The position numbers and the translations under genes were made by a program. A DNA stretch of 12,578 nucleotides from Oscillospiraceae bacterium (GTDB lineage Bacteria; Bacillota; Clostridia; Oscillospirales; Acutalibacteraceae). The notes beneath the pieces are model-generated. The model was not told the origin of the DNA. It saw only the letters and a list, made by a program, of their open reading frames with translations, and made no database searches. The DNA is taken from the NCBI GenBank assembly GCA_031267335.1, contig JAIRZH010000104.1, positions 1-12,578 on the forward strand. Reading direction: 5' to 3'. Of this stretch, positions 6,076-12,578 are shown piece by piece (the stretch's first letter is position 1; each line of letters opens with the position of its first letter).

Positions 6076-6140
6076 TTAAAAGATAAGTTTTAAACAATAG
6101 ATTTTAATTTACTTTTAGTGTTAATTTTTTATAATTAATC

Positions 6141-6175
6141 GGAATTGCTAATATAGAAATATATTTAACAATTCC
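6141..6175. repeat. GAAA-capped hairpin upstream of the deubiquitinase gene
   Basis: GGAATTGCTAATATA (6141-6155) and TATATTTAACAATTCC (6160-6175) pair over about 14 bp with one mismatch and one bulge, around a GAAA loop. It lies about 120 bp upstream of the start codon and is not followed by a T-run on either strand, so an operator or element remnant is more likely than a terminator. Confidence 0.5.
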
Positions 6176-6296
6176 GCAATAAAAAACTATTTGCAATAAA
6201 TTAATTTTGCTTTTTATGTGTGAATAAAATTTTGATATATGTCTCTATTTTAGTAATGTCCATTAATTATATTAAATTTTAATTTAAGGAGTTCAA

Positions 6297-7583
6297 ATGC
6301 CAAAAACGAAAAAAAACAAATATAAAAAAATTTTATCAATTATACTTGCATTAATTAGTTTAAATAGATATAAAATTTCGTCTCAAGGATTCGTCAATGA
6401 AAAATCAAATAAATCAGATAAATTAAATAAATTTAATATTTCGTTTGTTGTAATATCTTCATTAGTTATTCTGGTCTGGATAAGTGATAAAAAACAACCA
6501 AAATTGGAAATTTCAAAATCTCAATCTTCAGCTTTACAAGTTAATCCCGCTACGCAAACCGAATTGCCTGCTCCGAAAACCGGATGGTCTATGATTACAG
6601 CTAAGCAAAACAAAGTACCTACGAATTTGTTGCAAAATGCTAATTGCTTTTTTAGACGTTGTAAAACTAAATACATAGGCAAAGATGCAAGTAAAAATTT
6701 TTGGAACCAAGAAGCTAAGGAACTAATAAAAAATCCTGTCGGCATGCACAATTATGGAAACACTTGTTTTTTTAATTCCTCTTTACAAATACTTTTTAGA
6801 GATCCATTTTTTGTTAGAGAACTATTTAGTATGGTTATGGAAATGACTGGTGAAGAACTTGAAATACAAAGTTTTTGTGGTAATACGTCTATAAAATTAT
6901 TTTTGCTTTTATTGTATCAAATCGATGCAGCAAAAGAACGAAAACAAGTTCTTGAAAAAGATCCAACTTTAATAAAAATGTTAATAAATTTAACTTTAGA
7001 AGATTTAAGATTTAGTGTAAATATTCAGGATGATGCAAGTTTACTTGTTGATAGAATTTTCGATAAGTTAAGAGTAGAATTAATATATTTAAGACCAGAA
7101 AGAAGCTTTTTCAGACGAAACATTGAGGTTCTTAAAAAAATAAATACAATGGATTGTCTTACTGATTTTGGTTTTTTGGGTGTTAATCAGCCTGAAACAC
7201 AAAAAAAAATTTCAGCTTTATTAGAAGAACAAAAAAATTCCGAATATGAAGAAAGAGTAATTTTTTCGCCGGATGATTTTTATGTTAATTTAGAAATTTT
7301 TAAAAATTTTGACGGATCTCGAATAAAACTAAAAAACCTTATCGAATTAGATGAAACAATTACTCTTAATACACAAGTTTTTAGTTTGAAGGCTGTTTTT
7401 TGTCATGCAGGAAAAGATATACAATCTGGTCATTATTATTGTTGCGTCATAGGTTATAACGGTGAATGGATATTGATTAGCGATTCGTGGATAGAAACAA
7501 TTGGAAAAAAATTAGATAATAATATTTTAAATGAAGTTAGCTTTGCTTTTTATCTTTATAATAAATCTGACTATAATCTTTAA
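6297..7583 (+). CDS. Ubiquitin-specific protease (peptidase C19), membrane-anchored
   Basis: The 428-residue product has the defining boxes of eukaryotic USP deubiquitinases. The Cys box GMHNYGNTCFFNSSLQIL (149-166) contains catalytic Cys157 and the oxyanion Asn152. A QQD-like box NIQDDASLLVDRIFDKL spans 242-258. The His box FSLKAVFCHAGKDIQSGHYY (362-381) contains His379, and GEWILISDSWI (389-399) supplies Asp396. The predicted reaction is hydrolysis of isopeptide bonds to ubiquitin or a related modifier. The catalytic region (about 147-428) is compact, and I see no zinc-finger cysteine pairs of the 'fingers' subdomain. Two N-terminal hydrophobic stretches (11-22 and 47-62) and a ~80-residue polar linker suggest membrane anchoring. 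The ATG start follows AAGGAG. ecfT starts 15 bp downstream. Ubiquitin is a eukaryotic substrate, so a host target is likely; delivery is unknown. Confidence 0.9.
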   Translation: MPKTKKNKYKKILSIILALISLNRYKISSQGFVNEKSNKSDKLNKFNISFVVISSLVILVWISDKKQPKLEISKSQSSALQVNPATQTELPAPKTGWSMITAKQNKVPTNLLQNANCFFRRCKTKYIGKDASKNFWNQEAKELIKNPVGMHNYGNTCFFNSSLQILFRDPFFVRELFSMVMEMTGEELEIQSFCGNTSIKLFLLLLYQIDAAKERKQVLEKDPTLIKMLINLTLEDLRFSVNIQDDASLLVDRIFDKLRVELIYLRPERSFFRRNIEVLKKINTMDCLTDFGFLGVNQPETQKKISALLEEQKNSEYEERVIFSPDDFYVNLEIFKNFDGSRIKLKNLIELDETITLNTQVFSLKAVFCHAGKDIQSGHYYCCVIGYNGEWILISDSWIETIGKKLDNNILNEVSFAFYLYNKSDYNL

Positions 7584-7598
7584 TATCCGGGAGGCATT

Positions 7599-8369
7599 TT
7601 GTTATTTAAATTAACTACAACTATTAAAACTGGAATTACAATTTTTCTTTCGTTTTTGTTACCATTTGCTAGAACATTAGAATCTAAGCTGTTAATTTTT
7701 GTTTTTGTTTTAATATACTCAATTTTAAATGGCATAAATTTAATTAAATCAATTAAGAAGTTTAAATCCATATTTATATTTTTTATTTTTTCTTTAATAT
7801 TAAATTTATTTTATATTGATGGTTATACTGTTTTTAAAATCGGGCCTATATCTGTAACTAATTTAGCATTGGAATTTACATTATCAATGTTCATAAATAT
7901 GTTAACATTAACTTTAATTGCATTAGTACTTTTAACTACAAACGATCAACGTGATATAGCTCAATTAGCAGCAATTTTAACTCGACCATTAAATATAATT
8001 GGAATTAAGTCTTATGAAATTTCTATGATGATTACATTGATTTTACATTTTATCCCTGTAGTTTTTGCCGAAACAGAAAAAGTTATTCTTGCACAAAAAG
8101 CTAGAGGCGCTCGCATAAACGAAGGAAATATTATAAAGCGTTTACGTTCTTTTATTCCGGTTTTAATTCCAGTTTTTGTTTCGTGTATTCGCAAAGCCAA
8201 TAAAACTTCATTTGCGATGGAAGCACGATGTTATGGTGCAAGCCCAAAACGAACAAGTCTACGAAAATTTAAAATGAAGCGACAAGATTACTTTGCTATA
8301 GTCGTTGTTTTAATGCTTATCATCGGTGTGTTCAGCATGAATTTACATACAAATTTTTCTAATTTTTAA
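7599..8369 (+). CDS. ecfT: ECF transporter transmembrane subunit EcfT
   Basis: The 256-residue integral membrane protein couples the EcfA ATPases to substrate-binding S subunits for vitamin or metal uptake. Hydrophobic segments lie at about 12-24, 31-45, 57-73, 86-112, 139-157, 184-196 and 231-246. The two coupling motifs are AQKARGAR (165-172) and AMEARCYGAS (206-215). The second has Cys where ARG is the textbook form, a variant I believe occurs in other EcfT proteins. The start is TTG after GGGAGG, with a short four-base spacing. The N-terminal LDPRxKL segment usual in the family is not recognisable. No ecfA1/ecfA2 genes are adjacent, so the ATPases must be elsewhere. Likely co-transcribed with the deubiquitinase gene. 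Confidence 0.85.
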   Translation: MLFKLTTTIKTGITIFLSFLLPFARTLESKLLIFVFVLIYSILNGINLIKSIKKFKSIFIFFIFSLILNLFYIDGYTVFKIGPISVTNLALEFTLSMFINMLTLTLIALVLLTTNDQRDIAQLAAILTRPLNIIGIKSYEISMMITLILHFIPVVFAETEKVILAQKARGARINEGNIIKRLRSFIPVLIPVFVSCIRKANKTSFAMEARCYGASPKRTSLRKFKMKRQDYFAIVVVLMLIIGVFSMNLHTNFSNF

Positions 8370-8455
8370 AATTTGTCCAAATATTTCAAGCAATGCACTT
8401 TTTAAAAATTTATCTTTAATAATAACTTGTGTTTGATATATTTAAGCAATTTAGA

Positions 8456-9193
8456 TCAATTTGATGGTAATATCCAAGTACCTATATTTTTATCGTCAAA
8501 TGCTAAAATTAAATTTTCAAGTTTTTTTATGCTAAAAACTAAAATCGGAACCTTATTTTCACGGCAAATAGAAGCAGCAGTGGCATCGATTACCTTTAAA
8601 TTTTTAGCTAAAATTTCATCAAAAGTTATTTTTTCATATTTTTTAGCATTTATGTTTTTTTTAGGGTCGCTATCGTAAACACCATCGGTATTTGTGGCTT
8701 TAAAAACTGGAACCAATTTTTTTTGCGAAAAACTTTTTAATTGCAATTCTGAAGCTCTTAAAGCTGCCGCAGTATCAGTTGAAAAAAACGGCATACCTAT
8801 GCCACATGCAAAAATTACAATATAACCATCTTCGAGGTAATTTAATGCTGATTCTACCGAATAGGTCTGTGCTATCTGCGGCACACTAATTGAAGTCTGA
8901 ATTTTAGTTTTAATACCAAAATTTTCTAGAACATCACTAAAAACTATAGAATTCATAAGCGTAGCGAGCATCCCAACTCTATCGGATTTTATATCAGAAT
9001 TCATAAAACTACTGCCTGGTTGCCTCCCACGCCAAAAATTGCCACCACCAATAACAATTCCAATTTGGCTTTTTTCTGAGCAAACTTTAATTACTTTTGC
9101 CATTTCATATAATGTTTCATAATCTATTCCGGAACTTTTATTTCCCGAAAGCGATTCACCGCTAAGTTTTAAAATTACTCGTTTATAATTCAA
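8456..9193 (-). CDS. pyrH: Uridylate kinase (UMP kinase) PyrH
   Basis: The 245-residue amino-acid-kinase-family enzyme phosphorylates UMP to UDP with ATP in pyrimidine nucleotide synthesis. Family motifs are intact: KLSGESL (9-15), IVIGGGNFWRG (46-56), DRVGMLATLMN, the UMP/ATP-site segment GIGMPFFSTDTAAALRA and TNTDGVYDSDPKK. Length is normal for the family. The start is TTG, with GGAG eight bases upstream; no ATG lies near the conserved N-terminus. Bacterial pyrH usually sits in rpsB-tsf-pyrH-frr, but here it follows the Clp gene by about 175 bp and converges with ecfT, so the usual cluster has been broken. Confidence 0.95.
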   Translation of the reverse strand: MNYKRVILKLSGESLSGNKSSGIDYETLYEMAKVIKVCSEKSQIGIVIGGGNFWRGRQPGSSFMNSDIKSDRVGMLATLMNSIVFSDVLENFGIKTKIQTSISVPQIAQTYSVESALNYLEDGYIVIFACGIGMPFFSTDTAAALRASELQLKSFSQKKLVPVFKATNTDGVYDSDPKKNINAKKYEKITFDEILAKNLKVIDATAASICRENKVPILVFSIKKLENLILAFDDKNIGTWILPSN

Positions 9194-9257
9194 TGATTAA
9201 ACTCCAATTTTTTATTTTGTGTTATATTAAATAATAAATTTATTCTAAAACTGAATT

Positions 9258-9361
9258 AGACTTCTTTTTAAATTACCAAATTTTATAAAAAGCAATTGAC
9301 GTAATGCGAATCAAAGAACTTTAGGAAAACGAAGTTTTCCAAAGAATTTTTAAAGAAGCCT
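9258..9361. repeat. Nested inverted repeat between clp and pyrH
   Basis: The outer arms AGACTTCTTTTTAAATT (9258-9274) and AATTTTTAAAGAAGCCT (9345-9361) are complementary at 14 of 17 positions. Inside, GGAAAAC-GAA-GTTTTCC (9324-9340) is a perfect 7 bp hairpin that extends imperfectly through flanking AAAGAACTTT. It starts eight bases after the clp stop codon. It could be a short MITE-like element, a processing site or an attenuator. No good U-tract follows the stem on the minus strand. Confidence 0.55.
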
Positions 9362-9368
9362 ATTATTT

Positions 9369-11648
9369 CTAAAATTTAGAAATACTAAGTTTTAATTCTG
9401 TGGTGCCGCTTAGTAATACATTCCCAATATTAAAGCTGCCTTCATTTACTATAATGGAAGCAAGTTTATCTTCTACTTCTTTGCGAATAAGATTTTTAAT
9501 TCCTCTGGCGCCATTTTTATTTTTATCTAATTTTTTGACCAAAAGTTCAAGCGAATTTTTGTCATAAGAAAAATTAATTCCTTTTTCGCTTAAATGTTTA
9601 ACAAAATCAGATAATATTAATTCAGATATTTCGATTAAATTTCTTTTGCTTAAATTATTAAATACAATAATTTCGTCAATTCTACTTAAAAATTCTGGGC
9701 GTAAAAACTCACTAAGAGACTTTAAAGCTTTTTCTTTTGTTAATTCATTTTCGTTTTTACCGAATCCTAAAATATCGACTTTTTTATCATTTCCTGCATT
9801 AGATGTCATTACGATTATGGTATTTTCAAAATTTACTATTTTTCCATGTGAATCACTTACTTTGCCCTCATCTAAAATTTGAAGCAAAATGTTCATAACA
9901 TCAGGATGAGCTTTTTCAATTTCATCGAAAAGAACAATTGAATATGGCTTTCTTCTGACTTTTTCGGTTAGTTGCCCAGATTCGTCATAACCGATATATC
10001 CGGGTGGTGAGCCGATGATTCTCGAAACAGCGTGTTTTTCCATAAATTCCGACATGTCGATTCTGATCAAATTATCACGAGAATTAAAAAGCTCGTCGGC
10101 AAGAATTTTAGATAATTCAGTTTTGCCTACACCGGTTGGACCGATGAAGATAAACGAGGCTGGTAAAGGTTTTGGATCAATTCTTGTCCGATTTCTCCTG
10201 ATAGCTGCACATACTTCCGCTACAGCATTATCTTGACCTTTTATTCTTTTTTTTATTTTATTTTCTAAATCTTCCAATTTTTTAAATTCACTTGCCTGAA
10301 TTTTAGAAGACGGAACTCCTGTCCAAAGTTCAACAACTTTAGCAACATCTTCTTCTGTAACTGGTGCTTTTAAAGCGTATTTTTTTATGCTTTCGGCTTC
10401 ATTTCCTAATTGTGATAATTTAAATTCTATTTCTTCCAAACGCGCCTTATCGGTTTCGGCAGGAAGAACTTCTTTTTCGGATTTTAAGTTTTTTATTTTA
10501 GAATTTATCTCATCAAATCTTGTTAAAAACCCATTCGAAAGTGCAGCATATGCACATGATTCATCCAAAAGATCGATAGCTTTATCTGGCAAAAAACGAT
10601 CAATAATATATCGTTCTGAAAGTAATACTATTTTGCTAACCAAGTTATCCGGCAAAGTTACACGATGGAAATCTTCGTAATAAAATTTTACTTTAATAAT
10701 AAGCTCAATAGTTTTAGCTATAGAAGGCTCGGAAATTTTAATTTGTTGGAATCGGCGTTCTAATGCAGCATCTCGTTCGATATATTTTCTATATTCAACA
10801 AAAGTAGTAGCTCCTATGACTTGAATTTTCCCACGTGATAAAGCAGGTTTTAAAATATTTGCGGCACTCATGGAGCCTTCAGAATCGCCTGTACCAACAA
10901 GATTATGGACTTCATCGATAAAAAGTATTATGTTTTCATCGTTTTCAATTTCTTCTATAAGACCTTTTATTCTACTTTCAAATTGACCTCTAAATTGAGT
11001 TCCGGCAACAAGTGCTGTTAAATCGAGAAGACAAATTTCCTTGTTTTTTAATTTAAGCGGAACTTTGCCTTCTGTAATTCTTAACGCCAAGCCTTCTGCA
11101 ATGGCCGTTTTACCGACGCCAGGCTCGCCGATTAAACAAGGGTTGTTTTTTGTTCTTCTACAAAGAATTTGTATCACCCTTGAAATTTCGGTTTCTCGAC
11201 CAATTATCCTATCAAGTTGATTATTTTTAGCTTTTTTTGTTAAATTATCGCAATACATTTCGATAAATTTTTTTCTTTGTGGTTTCCTGATTTTTTCAGT
11301 AGTATTTTTCTCATTTTTGGATTCGAAATTTTTAGGAAACGAAATATCGGAAAAAATATTTTTCATAAACGGTATCATTGCTACCGCACCGTTAAGCGAT
11401 AAAGAGTTTTCCTCGGTATTCGAATCGATATTTGCTAGAATATTGGACAAAATCCACGTAACTCGTTCGATATTCGGAACGATTTCTTTAGCGGGTTCTT
11501 GGGAGTCTTTCATCATTTTATATAAAGATTCAGCATTCATGTTTCTGGCGCACCTTAAACAAATGCCCAAGATAGGTGATTTTCCACCAATGGACATAAA
11601 AATAGCAGGAGGTCTTTTTTTACAAAAAGAACACAATGAACATAACAT
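9369..11648 (-). CDS. clpC: Clp ATPase with N-terminal zinc finger (ClpC/ClpE type)
   Basis: The 759-residue Hsp100 unfoldase has two AAA+ modules. Module one has Walker A GEPGVGKT (174-181), Walker B ILFIDEVH (241-248) and an arginine-finger region around ERRF (297-300). Module two has GPTGVGKT (503-510) and IVLFDEIEKAH (571-581). A short coiled linker (about 378-425) lies between them. LGF (627-629) in the loop after module two is the expected ClpP-docking tripeptide. The N-terminus has no ClpN repeats; instead CSFC (6-9) and CLRC (30-33) form a four-cysteine zinc site, as in ClpE and many clostridial Clp ATPases. The symbol clpC is a convention; clpE is equally defensible. The ATG start follows AAGGAG by eight bases. 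I see no tandem GTCAAA CtsR operator upstream and no mcsA/mcsB/ctsR genes nearby. Confidence 0.93.
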   Translation of the reverse strand: MLCSLCSFCKKRPPAIFMSIGGKSPILGICLRCARNMNAESLYKMMKDSQEPAKEIVPNIERVTWILSNILANIDSNTEENSLSLNGAVAMIPFMKNIFSDISFPKNFESKNEKNTTEKIRKPQRKKFIEMYCDNLTKKAKNNQLDRIIGRETEISRVIQILCRRTKNNPCLIGEPGVGKTAIAEGLALRITEGKVPLKLKNKEICLLDLTALVAGTQFRGQFESRIKGLIEEIENDENIILFIDEVHNLVGTGDSEGSMSAANILKPALSRGKIQVIGATTFVEYRKYIERDAALERRFQQIKISEPSIAKTIELIIKVKFYYEDFHRVTLPDNLVSKIVLLSERYIIDRFLPDKAIDLLDESCAYAALSNGFLTRFDEINSKIKNLKSEKEVLPAETDKARLEEIEFKLSQLGNEAESIKKYALKAPVTEEDVAKVVELWTGVPSSKIQASEFKKLEDLENKIKKRIKGQDNAVAEVCAAIRRNRTRIDPKPLPASFIFIGPTGVGKTELSKILADELFNSRDNLIRIDMSEFMEKHAVSRIIGSPPGYIGYDESGQLTEKVRRKPYSIVLFDEIEKAHPDVMNILLQILDEGKVSDSHGKIVNFENTIIVMTSNAGNDKKVDILGFGKNENELTKEKALKSLSEFLRPEFLSRIDEIIVFNNLSKRNLIEISELILSDFVKHLSEKGINFSYDKNSLELLVKKLDKNKNGARGIKNLIRKEVEDKLASIIVNEGSFNIGNVLLSGTTELKLSISKF

Positions 11649-11713
11649 AAAATACGCTCCTTATAGATTGTTTGTGTCACCAAAAATATGCCTTATACAT
11701 TTTCTTGATCTTC

Positions 11714-11742
11714 TCTATAAACCAAAAATTAAAAAAAAGCAA
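11714..11742 (-). promoter_or_regulatory. Sigma-A-type promoter for the Clp gene
   Basis: Minus strand: -35 TTGCTT (11742-11737), 17 bp spacer and -10 TATAGA (11719-11714), about 66 bases upstream of the clp start codon. Spacing is ideal, with four of six matches at the -35 and five of six at the -10. Confidence 0.5.
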
Positions 11743-11815
11743 GATTATCTCAAATTAGTTTATTTATTTGTCGTCGCTCACCCTTTTCAAAAAATAAATG
11801 CCATAGTATCAAACC

Positions 11816-11972
11816 ATGAGTAACTACAACAAACAAATCTTCGAAAAATCAGTGGAGCTAACGATTAAATTTAAAAAGCTTACACTTGAAAATAAACGTT
11901 TAAGCAAAAGCAAATGAAAAGTTGCTTGAAAAAATAACGTTTTTTGAATCTGAAAATATTTATAAAAGATAG
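11816..11972 (+). pseudogene. Short helical ORF broken by a probable one-base frameshift
   Basis: From ATG 11816 the frame reads MSNYNKQIFEKSVELTIKFK and then LENKRLSKSK before TGA at 11915-11917. Removing one A from the AAAA run at 11906-11909 lets the helical, charged sequence continue as ANEKLLEKITFFESENIYKR to a TAG at 11970. The joined peptide (about 51 residues) resembles a coiled-coil N-terminus such as those of IS66- or IS3-type transposase proteins, but this is only a resemblance. No ribosome binding site is visible. It could instead be non-coding DNA. Confidence 0.3.
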
Positions 11973-12180
11973 AGAAATACTTAAATCTTATCCCTAAAAA
12001 AATAAACAATACTAATAATCAAAAAAATATTTGAAATATTATATATTTAAATGCTAAATTTAATGTGAATTACATGAATTAATTGAATCCACGTTAAATT
12101 TTAAAAACCGGAGTAAACAAAATAGAAAATAAACAAAATTATGAATCACAAACAATCAGAATGTTATTCTTGTTATATTG
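11973..12180. other. AT-rich gap, no gene seen
   Basis: This stretch is extremely AT-rich with stop codons in every frame. CCGGAG near 12110 resembles a ribosome binding site but no credible ORF follows it. It leads directly into the GC-rich repeat array. Confidence 0.5.
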
Positions 12181-12578
12181 AAGCGACACTTGTCCGCGGC
12201 GCCTTGGCGAAGCGCAGCAAGCCACCGTAAGCCGCTGTTTCTTTGAGAGTACCCGTTTCTAGAAATGGGTACAAAGAGTAAGGCATTAAATAAGCACTTA
12301 AGCTTACCTAGATACGGTGGACATAAAATAATTTCCAATTATAAAGCGACACTTGTCTGCGGCGCCTTGGCGAAGCGCAGCGAGCCACCGTAAGCCGCTG
12401 TTTCTTTGGGAGTACCCGTTTCTTTTCTAAAGAAATGGGTACAAAAAGTAAGGCATTAAATAAGCACTTAAGCTTACCTAGATGTAACAGACATAAAATA
12501 ATTTCCAATTATAAAGCGACACTTGTCTGCGGCGCCTTGGCGAAGTGCAACGAGCCACCGTAAGCCGCTGTTTCTTTG
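12181..12578. repeat. Tandem array of 163-170 bp units with a GC-rich structured core
   Basis: Unit 1 is 12181-12343 (163 bp), unit 2 is 12344-12513 (170 bp), and unit 3 begins at 12514 and runs off the window. Each unit starts with a ~58 bp core, AGCGACACTTGTC then GCGGCGCCTTGGCGAAG, about 65% GC by count in unit 1 in an otherwise very AT-rich window. Next comes a hairpin beginning GTACCCGTTTCT, then AGTAAGGCATTAAATAAGC and an AT-rich tail. The hairpin is GTACCCGTTT-CTAG-AAATGGGTAC in unit 1 (12249-12272). In unit 2 it is a longer 14 bp stem with a TCT loop (12412-12442). The 7 bp length difference therefore preserves the palindrome. Reading frames are not maintained between units, so it is not protein-coding. 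Confidence 0.85.

Noticed and set aside
9324..9340. Rho-independent terminator for the Clp gene
   Set aside because: The hairpin is good, but no U-tract follows it on the minus strand, so I list it only as a nested inverted repeat.
11649..11815. CtsR operator upstream of the Clp gene
   Set aside because: I could not find the tandem GTCAAA heptads that define CtsR sites, only a plain sigma-A-type promoter.
11317..11823. 168-codon plus-strand ORF opposite the start of the Clp gene
   Set aside because: It lies antisense to the conserved Clp coding region and its promoter and has no ribosome binding site or recognisable domain.
12156..12508. Two minus-strand ORFs in the tandem repeats, both beginning MEIIL
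   Set aside because: The shared start only reflects the repeated DNA. After the variable hairpin the frames differ, so the protein sequence is not conserved.
12181..12578. CRISPR array
   Set aside because: Units are 163-170 bp with no short repeat/spacer alternation, and no cas genes are visible.

Overview
The window is very AT-rich and looks like a low-GC Bacillota, most likely Clostridia. It carries a spoIIAA-spoIIAB-sigF sporulation operon, an energy-coupling-factor transporter subunit, strong AAGGAGG-type ribosome binding sites, TTG starts (sigF, ecfT, pyrH) and a zinc-finger Clp ATPase of the clostridial ClpC/ClpE type. Two genes are unusual for a free-living clostridium: a ubiquitin-specific protease with its catalytic residues intact, and a membrane-anchored MORN-repeat protein. 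With the many small mobile elements and broad non-coding gaps, they suggest a bacterium living in or on a eukaryotic host cell. Clostridial endosymbionts of termite-gut protists are one group that would fit, but the sequence alone cannot prove this.

Layout. 1-70 is the start of an IS200/IS605-type transposase, running off the left edge. 100-503 is a tRNA-Leu(CAA) with its own promoter and terminator, bracketed by two inverted copies of a ~50 bp IS-end-like sequence. 504-753 is non-coding and rich in small hairpins. 754-2219 (minus strand) is spoIIAA-spoIIAB-sigF, with sigF starting at TTG inside the end of spoIIAB and lacking the usual N-terminus. 2621-3649 (plus) is a secreted or anchored coiled-coil protein. 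4057-5568 (minus) is the MORN protein, bracketed by two 159 bp inverted copies of one MITE (3898-4056 and 5639-5797). The left copy's target-site duplication is the gene's own TAA stop codon. 5801-6296 is non-coding, with degenerate element ends, a ~53 bp direct repeat and a GAAA-capped hairpin. 6297-7583 (plus) is the ubiquitin-specific protease, followed 15 bp later by ecfT (7599-8369). 8456-9193 (minus) is pyrH and 9369-11648 (minus) is the Clp ATPase, separated by a nested inverted repeat. 11816-11972 is a short ORF broken by an apparent one-base frameshift. 12181-12578 is a tandem array of 163-170 bp units with a GC-rich core, continuing past the right edge.

How the parts relate. The housekeeping genes (tRNA-Leu, pyrH, ecfT, clp, sigF operon) look intact and unremarkable. 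The stretch 2.6-7.6 kb is different: three consecutive proteins each have N-terminal hydrophobic segments followed by a soluble interaction or catalytic domain (coiled coil, MORN repeats, deubiquitinase), and the gaps between them are full of MITE copies. I read this as a candidate host-interaction island. That reading is inference; the deubiquitinase assignment itself rests on clear motifs.
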